A stretch of DNA of 64,000 bases from Sipunculus nudus (GCA_026874595.1 CM049319.1:37517473-37581472), one strand, 5' to 3'; shown: positions 11,630 through 23,091, counted from the first letter of the stretch. The notes: a model not told the origin generated them from the sequence alone. Translations and numbers: made by a program.

Positions 11630-13690
11630 CCAGACATAGTCTGGAGATACTATGGTTTAGGCACGGTTGCGCCGCTGCCGCCGCCGCCGCCGCAGAGATT
11701 TCTTTTGGACACAATAACTCAAAAAATATTTCAAGGATCTTTTTCAAACTTGACACATTTATAGATATAGGTGAGAGGACGAAGCCTATTTAAAATGGGG
11801 TCATGACCTCAACTAGGAGAGTGACCTTGACCTTGAATAGATCCAATCTTGGGGAAAATCACACAAATTCTTAAATATCTCAAGAAATCTTTCATGGATT
11901 TATCCAAAAATCAAGTTGGACAAAGATCTTGGATAGTGATGTCATGTACCGGAAACTGGTGGTGCCACCTAGTATCCTTTTCTTGTTTTTATGCCGTATA
12001 ATACTCCCATCATTGCCACTTGACACTACTTTTAGCATCACAAGTCAAAAACTGATTGACAGATTTCTTTAATATTATGCATGTACATAGGTATGGGTTA
12101 TGGGATGATGTATATTAAAATTGGGGTCATGACCTTTCCTTTGAGAGTGGCTTTGACCTTGAATATTACCATATATGGTGATAATCACATAAAATCATGA
12201 AAATCTTAAAAAGGGATGCATGTTTTGGTCCAAAAATCAAGTTGACGGAAGATCTTGGATAGTTTTGTCTGTTGCAGAAGATAGGTGGCGCCACCTGTTG
12301 TCCTTTTCTTGTTTTTTGCGCCTTTGAATACCCCATCATTGCCACTTGACAGTATATACTGTGAGCATTATAAGTCAAACAGTAATGGACAGATTTCTTT
12401 CATGTTATGCATGTATATAGATATGGTTTATGGAATGAGGTATATTTAATTTTAAATTTAATTTTAAAATTTAATTTAAATTGAATTATTTTTTTTAATT
12501 TAATTTTTTTTTCAAATGTTGGATATTTTGGAATGCAACTTATTGATTTGGGGTCATGACCGTGACTATGAGAGTGACCTTGACCTTGAATATTCCCATA
12601 TTTGGTGAAAAACATAAAATCATGAATATCTTAAAAAGGGCCACTTGACAGCACTGTGAGCATTATAAGTCAAAAACTAATGGACAGATTTCTTTTATAT
12701 TATGCATATACATAGATTTGGATAATGGGATGAGATATATTTAAATTTGGGTCCTGACCTTGCATATGAGAGTGAACTTGACTTTAAATATTGCCATATA
12801 TGGTAAAAATCACCAACAATCATAAAAATCTCCAGTGAACCTGGGGGATTGCTTCAGCTAGTGGTCTACACATGGTGTTGCATCATGTTTTGCCCAAACA
12901 TCAGCAGTTCTGGGCCATGGTCAGATTCTATAAATAGATATGATGGTCAGTGATAAATGAATTAGTGCACTGGGTGTACCACAGAGTCACAACTGGATCA
13001 TTTTCCTTTGAGAGTGGTCTTGACCTTTTTAACGAAGACTATTTAAAATGGCTCATGAATGTTGCCTATATGGGACTTGACAGTATTGTCAGCATTATAA
13101 AATAAAAATTAAAAAGTTGTTGGATAGTGTTGTCATGTGCTGGAAACTAATTGGCAGATATCTTTCATATTATGCATATAGATAGATATGGGTAATGTGA
13201 TGAGTCATTTGTTGGGAACTGCATGGTGGCACCCCCTACTCTATTTTCTTGTTTTTCCACAATTTATGCTATTGATAAGGAACAAATGACAATTTTTATG
13301 ACAATATAACAATTTATTACAAAGAACAAAATATGATGTGAAACAAAATATAACAGATATTATTATTTCATTCTCATTATCATATCTCTCCATCTCTCTG
13401 AAATCCTGTCTATCCATCTCTTTCTCTTTCTTTCTGCTTTACTCTATATTATTCTCAAACAAGTTACTCCAAAAATAAATATACAACTCAATACATCATT
13501 AAATATATACTTCTATTTATACATAACCTTTTACATAACAATTGCCTTCACTTTAAATATTCCTATATTTTGTACAAATGTTTCTCACATTCATTGCTAA
13601 AATACAAATACATCACATTATATCAACAAAATACCACAAAACCTCATTTGTCTGGCGATACTATGGCACCAGCGGTGCCAAGAAATGTCT
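11630..13690 (+). repeat. 2-kb interspersed repeat built of about 270-bp modules
   Basis: The block opens with 'GCCAGACATAGTCTGGAGATACTATGG' type sequence followed by a (GCC)n stretch (11,665-11,692). It closes at about 13,648 with 'GTCTGGCGATACTATGG', so both edges carry a related motif. Inside, a module repeats at least three times. It contains 'CATCATTGCCACTTGACA', 'CAGATTTCTTT.ATATTATGCAT', 'GGGTCATGACC' and 'GAGAGTG.CCTTGACCTTGAATA'. A related copy begins near 50,300. It is non-coding and the family name is not known to me. Confidence 0.75.
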
Positions 13691-14241
13691 AGTTATTAAA
13701 TGTATTTGAAATGGTTAATGATAAAAACTTTTGGGATTTTTTTTTCTTTTGGGACTTTCTTACAGCTTAAGTTTCAATACATGTATGACCGAAGTTGTCA
13801 CGTAATAGCTCGGTGCATGGTGAGATGGTACTTCAGCAAACCCATTAAAACTGAAAAAAAAAACAATTGAAAAGACTCTAAATAAATCCACCTTAGAAAA
13901 TGTTTTTCCTTATTTTGACAATAACTAAAATATTTAATTAACTTTAATATTTCAAATCTTGAATATTGTTACAGGTGCTCTTTTTATTATGTGACACGGG
14001 CGTAACTGCTGTTGTGGCACTCGTGTCTGGCCGCGTGTTACATTCTATGTTTAATCCGTACTGGTTTAACTCTCGTTGTCATGTTTAGCCTTGGGTTTTC
14101 ACGCCTGGCCGAGGTCACGTGATGAGCCTGGTATGTAGAGATACACACAGCGCTGTTTTTTCTAGAGAATTCCTGAAACGCGTGCTTACTGTGTGTAAGA
14201 CTGTTCGAGAAGTGGAAAATTCTCGGCTCGGGGTGTGGAGG

Positions 14242-14248
14242 TATATAA
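14242..14248 (+). promoter_or_regulatory. TATA box of the 5' LTR promoter
   Basis: TATATAA lies about 390 bases before the AATAAA signal and is conserved in the 3' LTR at 20,234-20,240. It is the expected core promoter of the U3 region. Transcription start is inferred to lie about 25-30 bases downstream, near the GA run. Confidence 0.7.
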
Positions 14249-14268
14249 GGGGGCTGTGTTTTAAAACC

Positions 14269-14305
<37 letters not shown>

Positions 14306-14629
14306 AGAGAAGATTCCAGCGGAAGCAGAAGCGTGTGTCAGATTCTAGGACCTTATTCGACGAATGCGGCAATTATAGATGTTCTAAGACTTTCTCCTGG
14401 ATTTTATGCATTTGGACTTCAGTTTACTTTCTTGGTTGTTGCAAGAACTTTGCACTGGACTGTCATTATCCGAGAGTATACATTTAAGGAACTTAATATG
14501 GTGACGGTGTTGGTATTCAGGAACTGTGCACAGTATTTTCTGTGTGATTGTATTGACTTGTTGCTATACCGCTGTTTTACTGTGTAATTGTATTGATTTA
14601 GTGTATTGTATTGTTAGGGCTGTTTTAAG

Positions 14630-14635
14630 AATAAA
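14630..14635 (+). promoter_or_regulatory. Polyadenylation signal AATAAA in the 5' LTR
   Basis: A canonical hexamer, also present in the 3' LTR at 20,608-20,613, where it would act on the genomic transcript. Confidence 0.6.
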
Positions 14636-14797
14636 TTATAGTTATTTGTTAACAAAAAACCACTGACTTCTGTATTCATTCCCCTAGACATTTCACGCTG
14701 ACTAGTATTACGGGATCTGATTTTTTTATCTCCATTGCAAGATTTGTGTTCATCACGCATACGTGATCTGTTTATATAAGGTTACGTAACATAAAAT

Positions 14798-14816
14798 TGG
14801 GGGCTCTCGTCGGGAT
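14798..14816 (+). promoter_or_regulatory. Primer-binding site, tRNA-Pro-like
   Basis: Six bases after the LTR end the sequence reads TGGGGGCTCTCGTCGGGAT. Its first nine bases (TGGGGGCTC) match the complement of a proline tRNA 3' end, as used by several retroelements, and the last five (GGGAT) also fit. The middle deviates, either through decay or because the host tRNA differs. Confidence 0.65.
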
Positions 14817-14959
14817 GCTTTATAGTTTTCAAATTTATTAGGCCCTGACCTGTACACATTGTTTTATCATACATTGTTTACAAGATTACATCTTGTTAAC
14901 AGTACATTGTTTACAGGATTTATCTCAGTGGTTTTTTGTTATTGTTTTGACATCTTAAC

Positions 14960-16390
14960 ATGGCAGATTTCAAACCTGAGACATTTGTTGACGATCCCGA
15001 CCCTGATCAACTTTAACAGTTGTCAAACGAACAGTTGTTGCGTTTGTGACAACACTTGGGGCTAAGTGTGAAAAAAGCTTTGAGAAAACCTGATATCATT
15101 GCTAAAACCATGCAAGATCTAATTAGCAAATGTTTAACTGAAGAGACTGAAGATTAAACATAAAAAAATGATAGCCCTGCTATGCAATTAGAATTAAACA
15201 AGTTGGAAATGCAACATGAGCTGGCATTAAAAGAGAAGGAAGAATGGTTAGAAAGAGAAAGACTAGAAAAAGAAAAAGAAATTGAGTTAAAACGACTATA
15301 GTTAGAAAGACTTAAACTAGAACATAGTCTACGTGCTGCCCCAACTCACAGTTTTGATGTTACTAAACACATTACACTTGTCCCTTCTTTTCATGAAAAA
15401 GAGGTTGATAAATATTTCTTACATTTTGAGAAGGTAGCTTAAAATTTAAAATGGCCTAAGGAAAATTGGACTATGTTGTTACAAAGTGTATTGACTGGCA
15501 AGGCAAGAGAAATTTATACAGAGCTTTCAGTAGAAGCTGCTGCTGACTATGACCTGGTAAAACGGTTAATCCTAAAAGGTTATGAGTTAGTTTCAGAGGC
15601 TTACCACCAGAAATTCAGAAACTGGGAAAAGCGCAAAGAACAGACCTACGTCGAATTTGCTAGGACAATAGAGCAGTTGTTTGATCGCTGGTGCAGTTCT
15701 AAAAATGTAATGAAAGATTATGACAATTTGCGCCAGTTGATTTTGCTTGAAAAAAGTTGCATTAACGCAGATGTTAAAACTTTTCTCGATTACAAAAGTC
15801 CTGAAACACTTGACATTGCTGCTCAATTATCTGATGATTATTCATTAACTCACAAAATGTCCTTTACTAGCAAATTAAACCAGTCATTCACAAACAAGAA
15901 TGTAAATCAGTATGGTCAAAAGAAGTTTAAAGCGCAGTCGCCCATTACTAGTAGTCCTGATAGCTCAGTAAAGTCCATTGCTACACCTCAGTCCACGTCC
16001 ACTGTGTCTTAGTCCAACAAAGACCAGTCATTTTCAAAGAAAATCTGTCATTACTGCAAGAAGGAAGGTCATCTAATATCTGACTGCTGGAAACTTGCGA
16101 ATAAACCAATTAGCAAACCTTCTGGGTTTGTTTCAAAATCTATGCATAGCATAGTACAAGAGCCAGGCTCTTTTCATGTAAATAAGGGGTACAACTCCTT
16201 TGTTGACTCAAATAAAGAGTTTGATGCTACGGAGGCCCAAGTGCCGTCTGAATCCAAAGAAGAATCCGTAGCTTGCGGGGTAAAAACCTCAGTTGATTCC
16301 TGCGAGGAATTAAATAAGGCTAGGTCCTTTCAAGACTCCTGCGAGGAGTATTCTCTAAATAAGCTAAGTCCTTTTATGACCCTTGCGAAA
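14960..16390 (+). pseudogene. gag: gag-like polyprotein, disabled by stops
   Basis: One reading frame runs from the ATG at 14,960 and is interrupted only by nonsense codons, including TAA at 15,014, TGA near 15,048, TAA near 15,156, further stops before 15,473 and TAG at 16,010. In order it shows a short acidic N-terminus, a Glu/Lys-rich coiled-coil-like segment (about 15,180-15,330), a capsid-like helical region (about 15,380-15,850), a Ser-rich linker and a CCHC zinc knuckle (C-X2-C-X4-H-X4-C at 16,046-16,087). The knuckle is the nucleic-acid-binding signature of Gag nucleocapsid. After it comes a Ser/Glu-rich linker with repeated 'DSCEE'-type motifs. The frame then shifts near 16,390. Confidence 0.85.
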
Positions 16391-16524
16391 GTATTTCAAA
16401 TGAGGCCAGGTCCTCTAATGACAAACAGAAGTTTGTTTCTGCTGAGGAAAATTATGTTGACTCCCATGAGGAGTTTGATGAAAAAAAGGATGTAGATTCC
16501 TTAGATGACTCTGAAACAGAGTTT

Positions 16525-16866
16525 ATGACTGACACTGTCAATGTCAGTTCTTTGTTTGATGAGGTTGAGGTAGTAGATTCCTCTCTTGACTCTGAAATGG
16601 AGTTATTTGAGCTATTCATACATGATGGTTTTGTATCACTTTCAAGTGATTTTTTAGATTCCACCCCTATTAGAATTTTGAGGGACACTTGTTCAGGCCA
16701 GACTCTCATGTTAGCAAACACTTTGCCATTTTCTAATAGATCCTTTACTGGTGCACATGCACTTGTTAATGGTGTGTTTTCAGACAGGCACACTTCAGTT
16801 CCGCTTCACAGTATCCATTTAAAGTCAGAATTGATTTCTGGGCATAAGAACTACTTTACCCTTTAA
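16525..16866 (+). pseudogene. Protease-like segment with a damaged active site
   Basis: In a shifted frame relative to gag, an acidic linker leads to 'ILRDTCSGQTLML' (about 16,675-16,713). The position and context match the retroviral-type aspartyl protease active site, which is normally Asp-Thr/Ser-Gly. Here the third residue is Cys (TGT at 16,690-16,692). A TAA ends the frame at 16,864, and the following sequence resumes in another frame at 16,877. Assignment as protease rests on its place between the zinc knuckle and integrase and on the RDT motif. Confidence 0.65.
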
Positions 16867-16876
16867 GGGAATTCAG

Positions 16877-18310
16877 TTGCTACTAGGCAATTATGTTGCA
16901 GGTGCTAAAGTACAGCCTGTACCAATAGTGAAAGAAAAGCCGTCACTTGATCAGGACACTGATCTGGAAAGTCAGGAAATTCCTGGTTTGTATCCTTCAT
17001 GTGCTGTAACCAGATCTATGGCCAAGAGAAACACACATGAGGATAATGGTTCAGATAATAACACTCAGGGAGTCACTAGTGACTCGTCTAATTACTCGCC
17101 CGTACAGGATGCAGCATTCTCAAGGTCAGAACTTATCGCGGAACAGCATAAGGACCCTGATATTTCATGTTTGTTTCCCAGGGCAGTTTCTAAAGATGAA
17201 CTGTCACAAAACCCAGTTTGTTTCTATGTTAAAAATGGAGTGCTTATGCGTAAATGGCGACCACCTGATGTATGCGCTGATGAAGAGTGGGCCATCAAAC
17301 ATCAAATAGAAATGCCCAAAAGCGTTCGCAGTGAAGTTCTAAGCATGGCACATGAGGCTCCTTTGTCTGGACATTTAGGTATAAATAAAACTTATCAGAA
17401 AGTTAGTACACACTTCTATTGGCTTAACCTCAGGAAAGATGTTGTACAATATTGTAAATCACGCCATACATGCCAGATGGTAGGCAAGCCCAATCAGAAT
17501 CCTCCTAAGGCCCCACTTGGGCCTATTCCTGCTTTGCTGCCAATTATGTGCGCATCTACCGGGTTCCCCGAGGCAATACCATTGCGCACAATTAATGCTA
17601 AAAGTGTTGTAAAAGCTCTGACTAAGTTTTTTACAACGTTTGGATTACCAAAATCCGTCCAGTCTGACCAAGGGTCTAATTTTATGTCTGGCTTATTCCA
17701 ACAAGTTATGCTTGAGCTAGTTATAAAACAGTACAGCTCTTCGCCATACCATCCTTACATTCAGGGCGCCCTCAAGCGTTTTCACCAGACATTAAAAAAC
17801 ATGATCAGGACTTATTGCTATGACACACAGAAAGACTGGGATGAATGAATCCACCTATTGTTGTTTGCTGTCAGAGAATCCTATCAAGAGTCCTTGGGTT
17901 TCAGTCCCTTTGAACCAGTTTTTGGACACTCCGTTCGAGGTCCATTGAAACTGCGTAAAGAAAAACTCTTGTGTGAAAATCCTGATTCTCTTAGTTTACT
18001 GCAGTATGTCTCAGACATTCGCACTAAACTACACAATGCTTGTGAGATTGCAAAGTCAAATCTAAAATCTGCAAAAAGTAAAATGAAAACAAAGTATGAC
18101 AAGCACACTGTAAGTAGTACGTTTGAGCCTGGTGAAAAGGTCCTTGCCTTACTTCCCATCCCTGGCAGACCTCTGCAAGCTAGGTATTTTGATCCTTACA
18201 TTGTTGACAAGAAAGTCAGTGATTTAAATTACATACTGATGACATCAGATAGACGTAAGAAGAAACAACTGTGCCATGTTAACATGTTGAAACCATATTA
18301 TGACAGAAAT
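16877..18310 (+). pseudogene. Ty3/gypsy-type integrase, catalytically dead
   Basis: A linker ending in 'VTRSMAKR' leads to the zinc-binding N-terminal domain at about 17,340-17,480 (His-His motif in 'AHEAPLSGHLG', then 'FYWLNLRKDVVQYCKSRHTCQ', where one Cys of the usual Cys-X2-Cys is Arg). The catalytic core is truncated: the stretch that normally holds the first Asp of D,D-35-E is missing between about 17,535 and 17,545. The second Asp survives in 'SDQGSNF' (about 17,666). The Glu position is Lys (AAG at 17,774-17,776, in 'GALKRFHQ'). A TGA at 17,846 breaks the frame, which then continues in phase through a C-terminal segment with a GPY/F-like 'RYFDPYIV' (about 18,180). Confidence 0.88.
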
Positions 18311-18439
18311 AGCACATCAGATGTTGTACAAAATGTTACTGCTGTTAATTGTGTAAACACTGACCCTGACCCAGTTAAAGTAGATACTGATTGTAAGTGT
18401 GATGTAGACATTCAGTGTGGTACAATACCATTAAAAAAC

Positions 18440-19857
18440 TCAGACGTGCTTAACAACCTGGATGCCAAACTGTCACGCCTTACCGCACAACAACAACAAG
18501 ACCTCAAGAACCTGCTGCGGAATTATGAACATTTGTTTAGTGACATTCAAACGCGAACTAACATGTTGTGCAATGACGTCGATGTTGGCGAGGCCAGCGC
18601 AGTCAAGCAACATCCATATAGACTGAATCCAGAAAAGCAAAAGTATCTACAGGATGAGATCCAATATTTGTGGACAATGGTTTTATTGAACCTAGTAACA
18701 GTAACTGGAGTTCACCATGTATTCTTGTGCCAAAACCTGATGGAAGTTACCGTATGTGCACAGATCAGATTATCGAAAACTGAACTCTGTCACCAAGACT
18801 GACACGTTCCCGATTCCGAGGATCGATGATTGTATTGATAGAGTCGGTAGCTCCCGGTATGTTTCCAAGTTTGACTTGCTAAAAGGATTCTGGCAATTTC
18901 CGCTGACAGAACAAGCTAAAGAAGTGTCCGCATTTGTGACGCCGCAAGGACTCTACCAGTATAAAATTATGTCGTTTGGCATGAAGAACTCGCCAGCCAC
19001 TTTCCAGCGCCTCATCCATATGGTTGTCAAGGACATTCAGGGCTGCGACGCATATATTGATGACCTCATCGTGTACAGCGACACCTGGGAGGAACATCTG
19101 CAAATTCTTCGCAACCTCCTCGAAGACTCAGTAAAGCACGTCTGACCGTCAGCTTAGTAAAATCTGAGTTTTGTCATGCACAAGTAACATTTTTGGGTCA
19201 TATTGTAGGGCAGGGTCATGTAAAACCTGTTGATGCTGAGATAAGTGCTATTTCTGCATGTCCTAGACCAGAGAACAAAAAGCAAATAATGCGTTTTCTT
19301 GGTTGGTTGGGTACTACAGGAAGTTTTGTCCAAATTTTTCTGCTGTAGCTGAACCTTTGACTAATTTGTTAAAGAAGAAAAAAAAAGTTTGTATGGAATG
19401 TTCAGTGTGAAAATTCATTTCAGAATTTGAAAGCAATTCTGCAAAGTTCACCAGTTTTAGCAGCTCCAGACTTTTCTGTACCCTTTAAGTTAGCTGTAGA
19501 TGCTAGTGATACTGCTGCTGGTGCTGTGTTGTTACAAGAAGGCAATGATGGCATAGATCATCCAATTTGTTATTTCTCAAGAAAGTTTATTGCAAACCAG
19601 AAAAACTACTCCACTATGTAAAATAATGTTTGGCTTTGATTTTGGCGTTGCAACATTTTGAAGTTTATGTTACTTCATCAGTCAGGCCTATCATTGTCTT
19701 CAGTGATCACAATCCCCTCACGTTCATGAACAAGTTGAAGTGTAAAAATCAAAGATTGTTGAGATGGAGTTTGTTCTTACAGGATTACAATCTTGAAATC
19801 ATACACATTAAAGGGAAAGAGAATGTACTTGCTGATTGCTTATCGAGATGTTTATGA
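18440..19857 (+). pseudogene. Reverse transcriptase and RNase H, frameshifted
   Basis: The N-terminal part continues from the integrase frame ('LTAQQQQDLKNLL', then 'HPYRLNPEKQKYL'). Frameshifts follow near 18,680-18,760 and again after 19,145. The palm is clear: '[10 protein letters not shown]', 'FPIPRIDDCID', 'FDLLKGFWQFPL', 'QYKIMSFGMKNSPATFQRL' and the YIDD catalytic box at 19,053-19,064. A connection segment with 'FLGHIVGQG' and 'FLGWLG' follows. RNase H starts with 'FKLAVDASDTAAGAVLLQ' (about 19,480) and ends with 'ENVLADCLSR' (about 19,820-19,850). A stop at 19,619 and a frame change interrupt RNase H. RT downstream of integrase is the Gmr1-like order. Confidence 0.9.
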
Positions 19858-19938
19858 ATTGTTGTAAACAGGATGTTTATGTGATGTTGTAAATAAGATG
19901 ATTTTGAGATGTTGTAGGGATTTAGTAATTGTGGTCGG

Positions 19939-19971
19939 AAAAAGAAAGTTTTCCGAGAAAACTTTCTTTTT
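19939..19971 (+). other. 15-bp perfect hairpin just upstream of the polypurine tract
   Basis: AAAAAGAAAGTTTTC (19,939-19,953) pairs exactly with 19,957-19,971 around a CGA loop. It lies between the end of RNase H and the polypurine tract, within what would be the element's 3' untranslated RNA. Confidence 0.8.
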
Positions 19972-19977
19972 TCTTAC

Positions 19978-19988
19978 AGGAGGGGGAG
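19978..19988 (+). promoter_or_regulatory. Polypurine tract
   Basis: A purine run, AGGAGGGGGAG in essence, directly precedes the TGTTAC start of the 3' LTR. This is the expected plus-strand primer site of an LTR element. Confidence 0.85.
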
Positions 19989-20769
19989 TGTTACAGGTGC
20001 TCTTTTTATTATGTGACACGGGCGTAGCTGCTGTTGTGGCACTCGTGTTGACCGCGTATTACATTCTATGTTTAATCCGTACTGGTTGAACTCTCGTTGT
20101 ATTGTTTAGCCTTGGGTTTTCACGCCTGGCCGAGGTCACGTGATGAGCCGGGTATGTAGAGATACACACGGCGCTGTTTTTCTAGAGAATTCCTGTTCGA
20201 GAAGTAGAAAATTCTGGGCTTGGGGTGTAAAGGTATATAAGGGGGCTGTGTTTTAGAACCAGGCAGAGAGAGAGAGAGAGAGCTGAAAAGATTCCAGCGG
20301 ACGCAGAAGCGTGAATCAGATTCTTGTACCTTATCCGACGAATGCGGCAATTATAGATGTTCTAAGATTTTCTCCTGGATTTTATGCATTTGGACTTCAG
20401 TTTACTTTCTTGGTTGTTGCAAGAACTTTGCACTGGACTTTCATTCTCCGAGAGTATACATTTAAGGAATTTATCGTGGTGACGGTGTTGGTATCCAGGT
20501 ACTGTGCACATTATTTTCTGTGTGATTGTATTGACTTGTTGCTATACCGCTGATTTACTGTGTAATTTTATTGATTTAGTGTATTGTATTGTTAGGGTTG
20601 TTTTAAGAATAAATTATATTTATTTGTTAAAAAAAACACTGACTTCTTTATTCATTCCCCTAGACATTTCACGCTGCCTAGTGTTACGGGATCTGAATTT
20701 TTTTTATCTCCATTGCAAGATTTGTGTTCATCACGCTTACGTGATCTGTTTATATTAGGTTCCGTAACA
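19989..20769 (+). repeat. 3' LTR, 781 bp
   Basis: Begins TGTTAC and ends GTAACA, matching the 5' LTR. It lacks the 28 bases present at 14,176-14,203 of the 5' copy; the junction lies at a CTG direct repeat. Its GA run is shorter (about 20,265-20,282). TATA (20,234-20,240) and AATAAA (20,608-20,613) are conserved. Confidence 0.93.
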
Positions 20770-20988
20770 TAATGGGGTGGAGTATTTTCACTCTCCTTCA
20801 GTTTTGGCTTTTTTTTTCATTTCGTTCGAGTTTCTGTTATAAAAAAGTGCATGAACATTCTTATAAAAATGTGTTTTATTGAATAAAATAAGATAAGCAA
20901 TGTTTTATCCATTTTGATTTAAACACAAAACAATTTCCTTGCCGACATCATTCAGCACAAACACACACACACACACATATATATATAT

Positions 20989-21028
<40 letters not shown>

Positions 21029-23091
21029 GACGTGCTTTAAATGTTAAAAGTATGTAGTACTTGTACCGTTAGATATATATATATATAGAGAGAGAGAAAC
21101 ATCCGATGTTTGCAAACAAAGCCCCCAACTTGCGCATGCGCACGGGGCCGTAAGGCAAGAAGCACAGCCCAGTTTGTTCAAAATAAAAGACACTTTGCCA
21201 TGTCCCACAGTAACTTTATTATCCCAATAAATTAGGGTACACTTAACCTAGTGAAATAAAAGGGACAAGCCTAGGCTATTTAATGAAACAGATAAATTTG
21301 GTCAGTTCTGGCATAGATGACACTTGTGGATATAAGATCGTATAGGGCAGAAATGATAACGTAGTTTAAATCTCCTAGAAGACTGGTCTTCGATATAGCT
21401 TATACAACTTGAAAATATGTTAAATTTTAGTGAAAAAAAAATCCATGATTTATAACAGTAGCCTATAACTAGCATGAAAATACAATTAATGGTGCAGTTT
21501 TCCCTCAATAAAAAAAATAATACTAACGAATATACAAGAATACTCAACTGTTAATTCAGTCTCTTCTCTAAAACATAATAGTGCTACGTAGATTTAAATT
21601 TATATAAGTACATCATAATCTTGCTAATTTGCAAAATATTGGTGCTCATCATAGGCCTATACATGTATATATGAGTGTCAGTAGTGATGTAACAAGTGAT
21701 GTCTCATATTGTACCAAAAAAAAAAATGCAATCAAACTTGAACGATTTTATATAGGATATCATGTTTTTTTGTGACCAACTGACTCTGAGGAAAACATAT
21801 TGTCCACTTACAAAAAATGTGTTCCATTCTTAACTGTTTCATAATTTGTATGGCTTATAACAATTAAAGTAGAGTCTAAACTCCCCCCCCCCCCCCCCAT
21901 CCCCCGGACCGATAAATATTAGAAATATCATCAAATCCCTGCTCATAAATCACTATTCACATCTTAATTCCAATCATTATTTTAAACAGGGCAATAATAA
22001 TCCTCCAACCAAATACTTCCATATTTTGTATAATTAATGTAGTATCATTCAAAATAAATGATTGATGTCTTCCAACACTTTGCTTTGGTTTCCACTAGTA
22101 TATGAAAAAATAAAAACCACTATATAGTACTTCATATGAACCATGAATGAAAAAAGGAACCTTGCAAATTTTTTATATTTTCTAATTATTATTGTTATTA
22201 TAATAATTATTGCCAAAAGAATAACTGTTAAATAATGTAAAGAATGGTTTTGTTTGAAGTATTATTGTAATCAGTTAATTAATTATTGAGCCGATGTAGT
22301 CGATAAATGCAACGGTATGTGTTCGTTTGAAAGAGAAAGCAATTGTGTTGTGTAAGTTTTTATGTTAAATTGTGGTAAAAAATTTGTGGCGTATGATTAG
22401 ATTGTAAATTAAAATAAAGTAAAATTGATTATAACTGTAAAACATTTAAATATATGGATTTGCTAGGGGTTGTCCTTTCCAGTAGTTTTGATATTAATGA
22501 TATTCATTTTATTATTAAAGTTATTATTATGATTTATTATTGATGATAATAAAAAATATATAATAATTATAAAAATATAATAATAATACTATTATTATTA
22601 TTATTATTATATTATTATTATTATTATCATATTATTATTACAAAAATAAGAAACTATATGATAAAAACACTTATTTAATATTAAGTGAAGGGGTATATCT
22701 GTAACACATTATGAGTCTCAAATTAACTTAGGAAAATGAGTAATTAAATATGTCATCAGATAAAGCTTCCATGGACATTCTCAACTTGGATCAGCTGATA
22801 GACAGGTCTAAAGACAAATTTATTCATATGTATTGATTTTATATTTGGAATAGATATATATAGGTAGCCATTTGTAGTATGCAAATATCAAATTATTTGT
22901 ATATTTTTATACATAATAATATTTTCATGTACAAATAATTTGTTTTTAGTATAAATTTGCTAAACAAAATCTTGTTACGCTTTACCAACGCAATGAACTT
23001 GTAACAAGTTGTAGACACGCCAATAGATTCCTCTTACGTAAACTCAACACAAAGAGTAATCCAGATTAGCACGTTGTACAGGTAAGGTATT

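Larger units (their letters stand above)
13967..14791 (+). repeat. 5' LTR, 825 bp
   Basis: It starts TGTTAC and ends GTAACA, a perfect 6-bp terminal inverted repeat. It is closely matched by 19,989-20,769. Compared with the 3' LTR it has 28 additional bases (14,176-14,203), a longer (GA)n run (14,275-14,304) and scattered substitutions. It contains a TATA box and a downstream AATAAA (14,630-14,635), so U3-R-U5 can be placed roughly. Confidence 0.93.
13967..20769 (+). mobile_element. Decayed Ty3/gypsy-type LTR retrotransposon with INT-before-RT order (Gmr1-like)
   Basis: This is an almost complete element of about 6.8 kb: 5' LTR, primer-binding site, gag, protease-like, integrase, reverse transcriptase, RNase H, polypurine tract, 3' LTR. 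Domain sequences are of Ty3/gypsy type: a zinc-binding FYW-type integrase N-terminus, a GPY/F-like C-terminal segment, a YIDD reverse transcriptase and a terminal 'ENVLADCLSR' RNase H motif. However, integrase (about 16,900-18,310) precedes reverse transcriptase (about 18,450-19,400), as in copia elements. Among Ty3/gypsy elements this order is established for the Gmr1-like group. No envelope frame exists after RNase H. Multiple stops and frameshifts show it is no longer functional. No convincing target-site duplication is seen (AATAT before, TAATG after). Confidence 0.9.

Noticed and set aside
14333-14587. 84-codon frame conserved between both LTRs (also 20,311-20,553)
   Set aside because: Both copies come from the same LTR sequence, so similarity is expected. 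The start lies within U3/R and no protein family is recognised.
17884-19103. Minus-strand frames over the retroelement (for example 17,884-18,159 and 18,879-19,103)
   Set aside because: They are antisense shadows of integrase and reverse transcriptase coding sequence.
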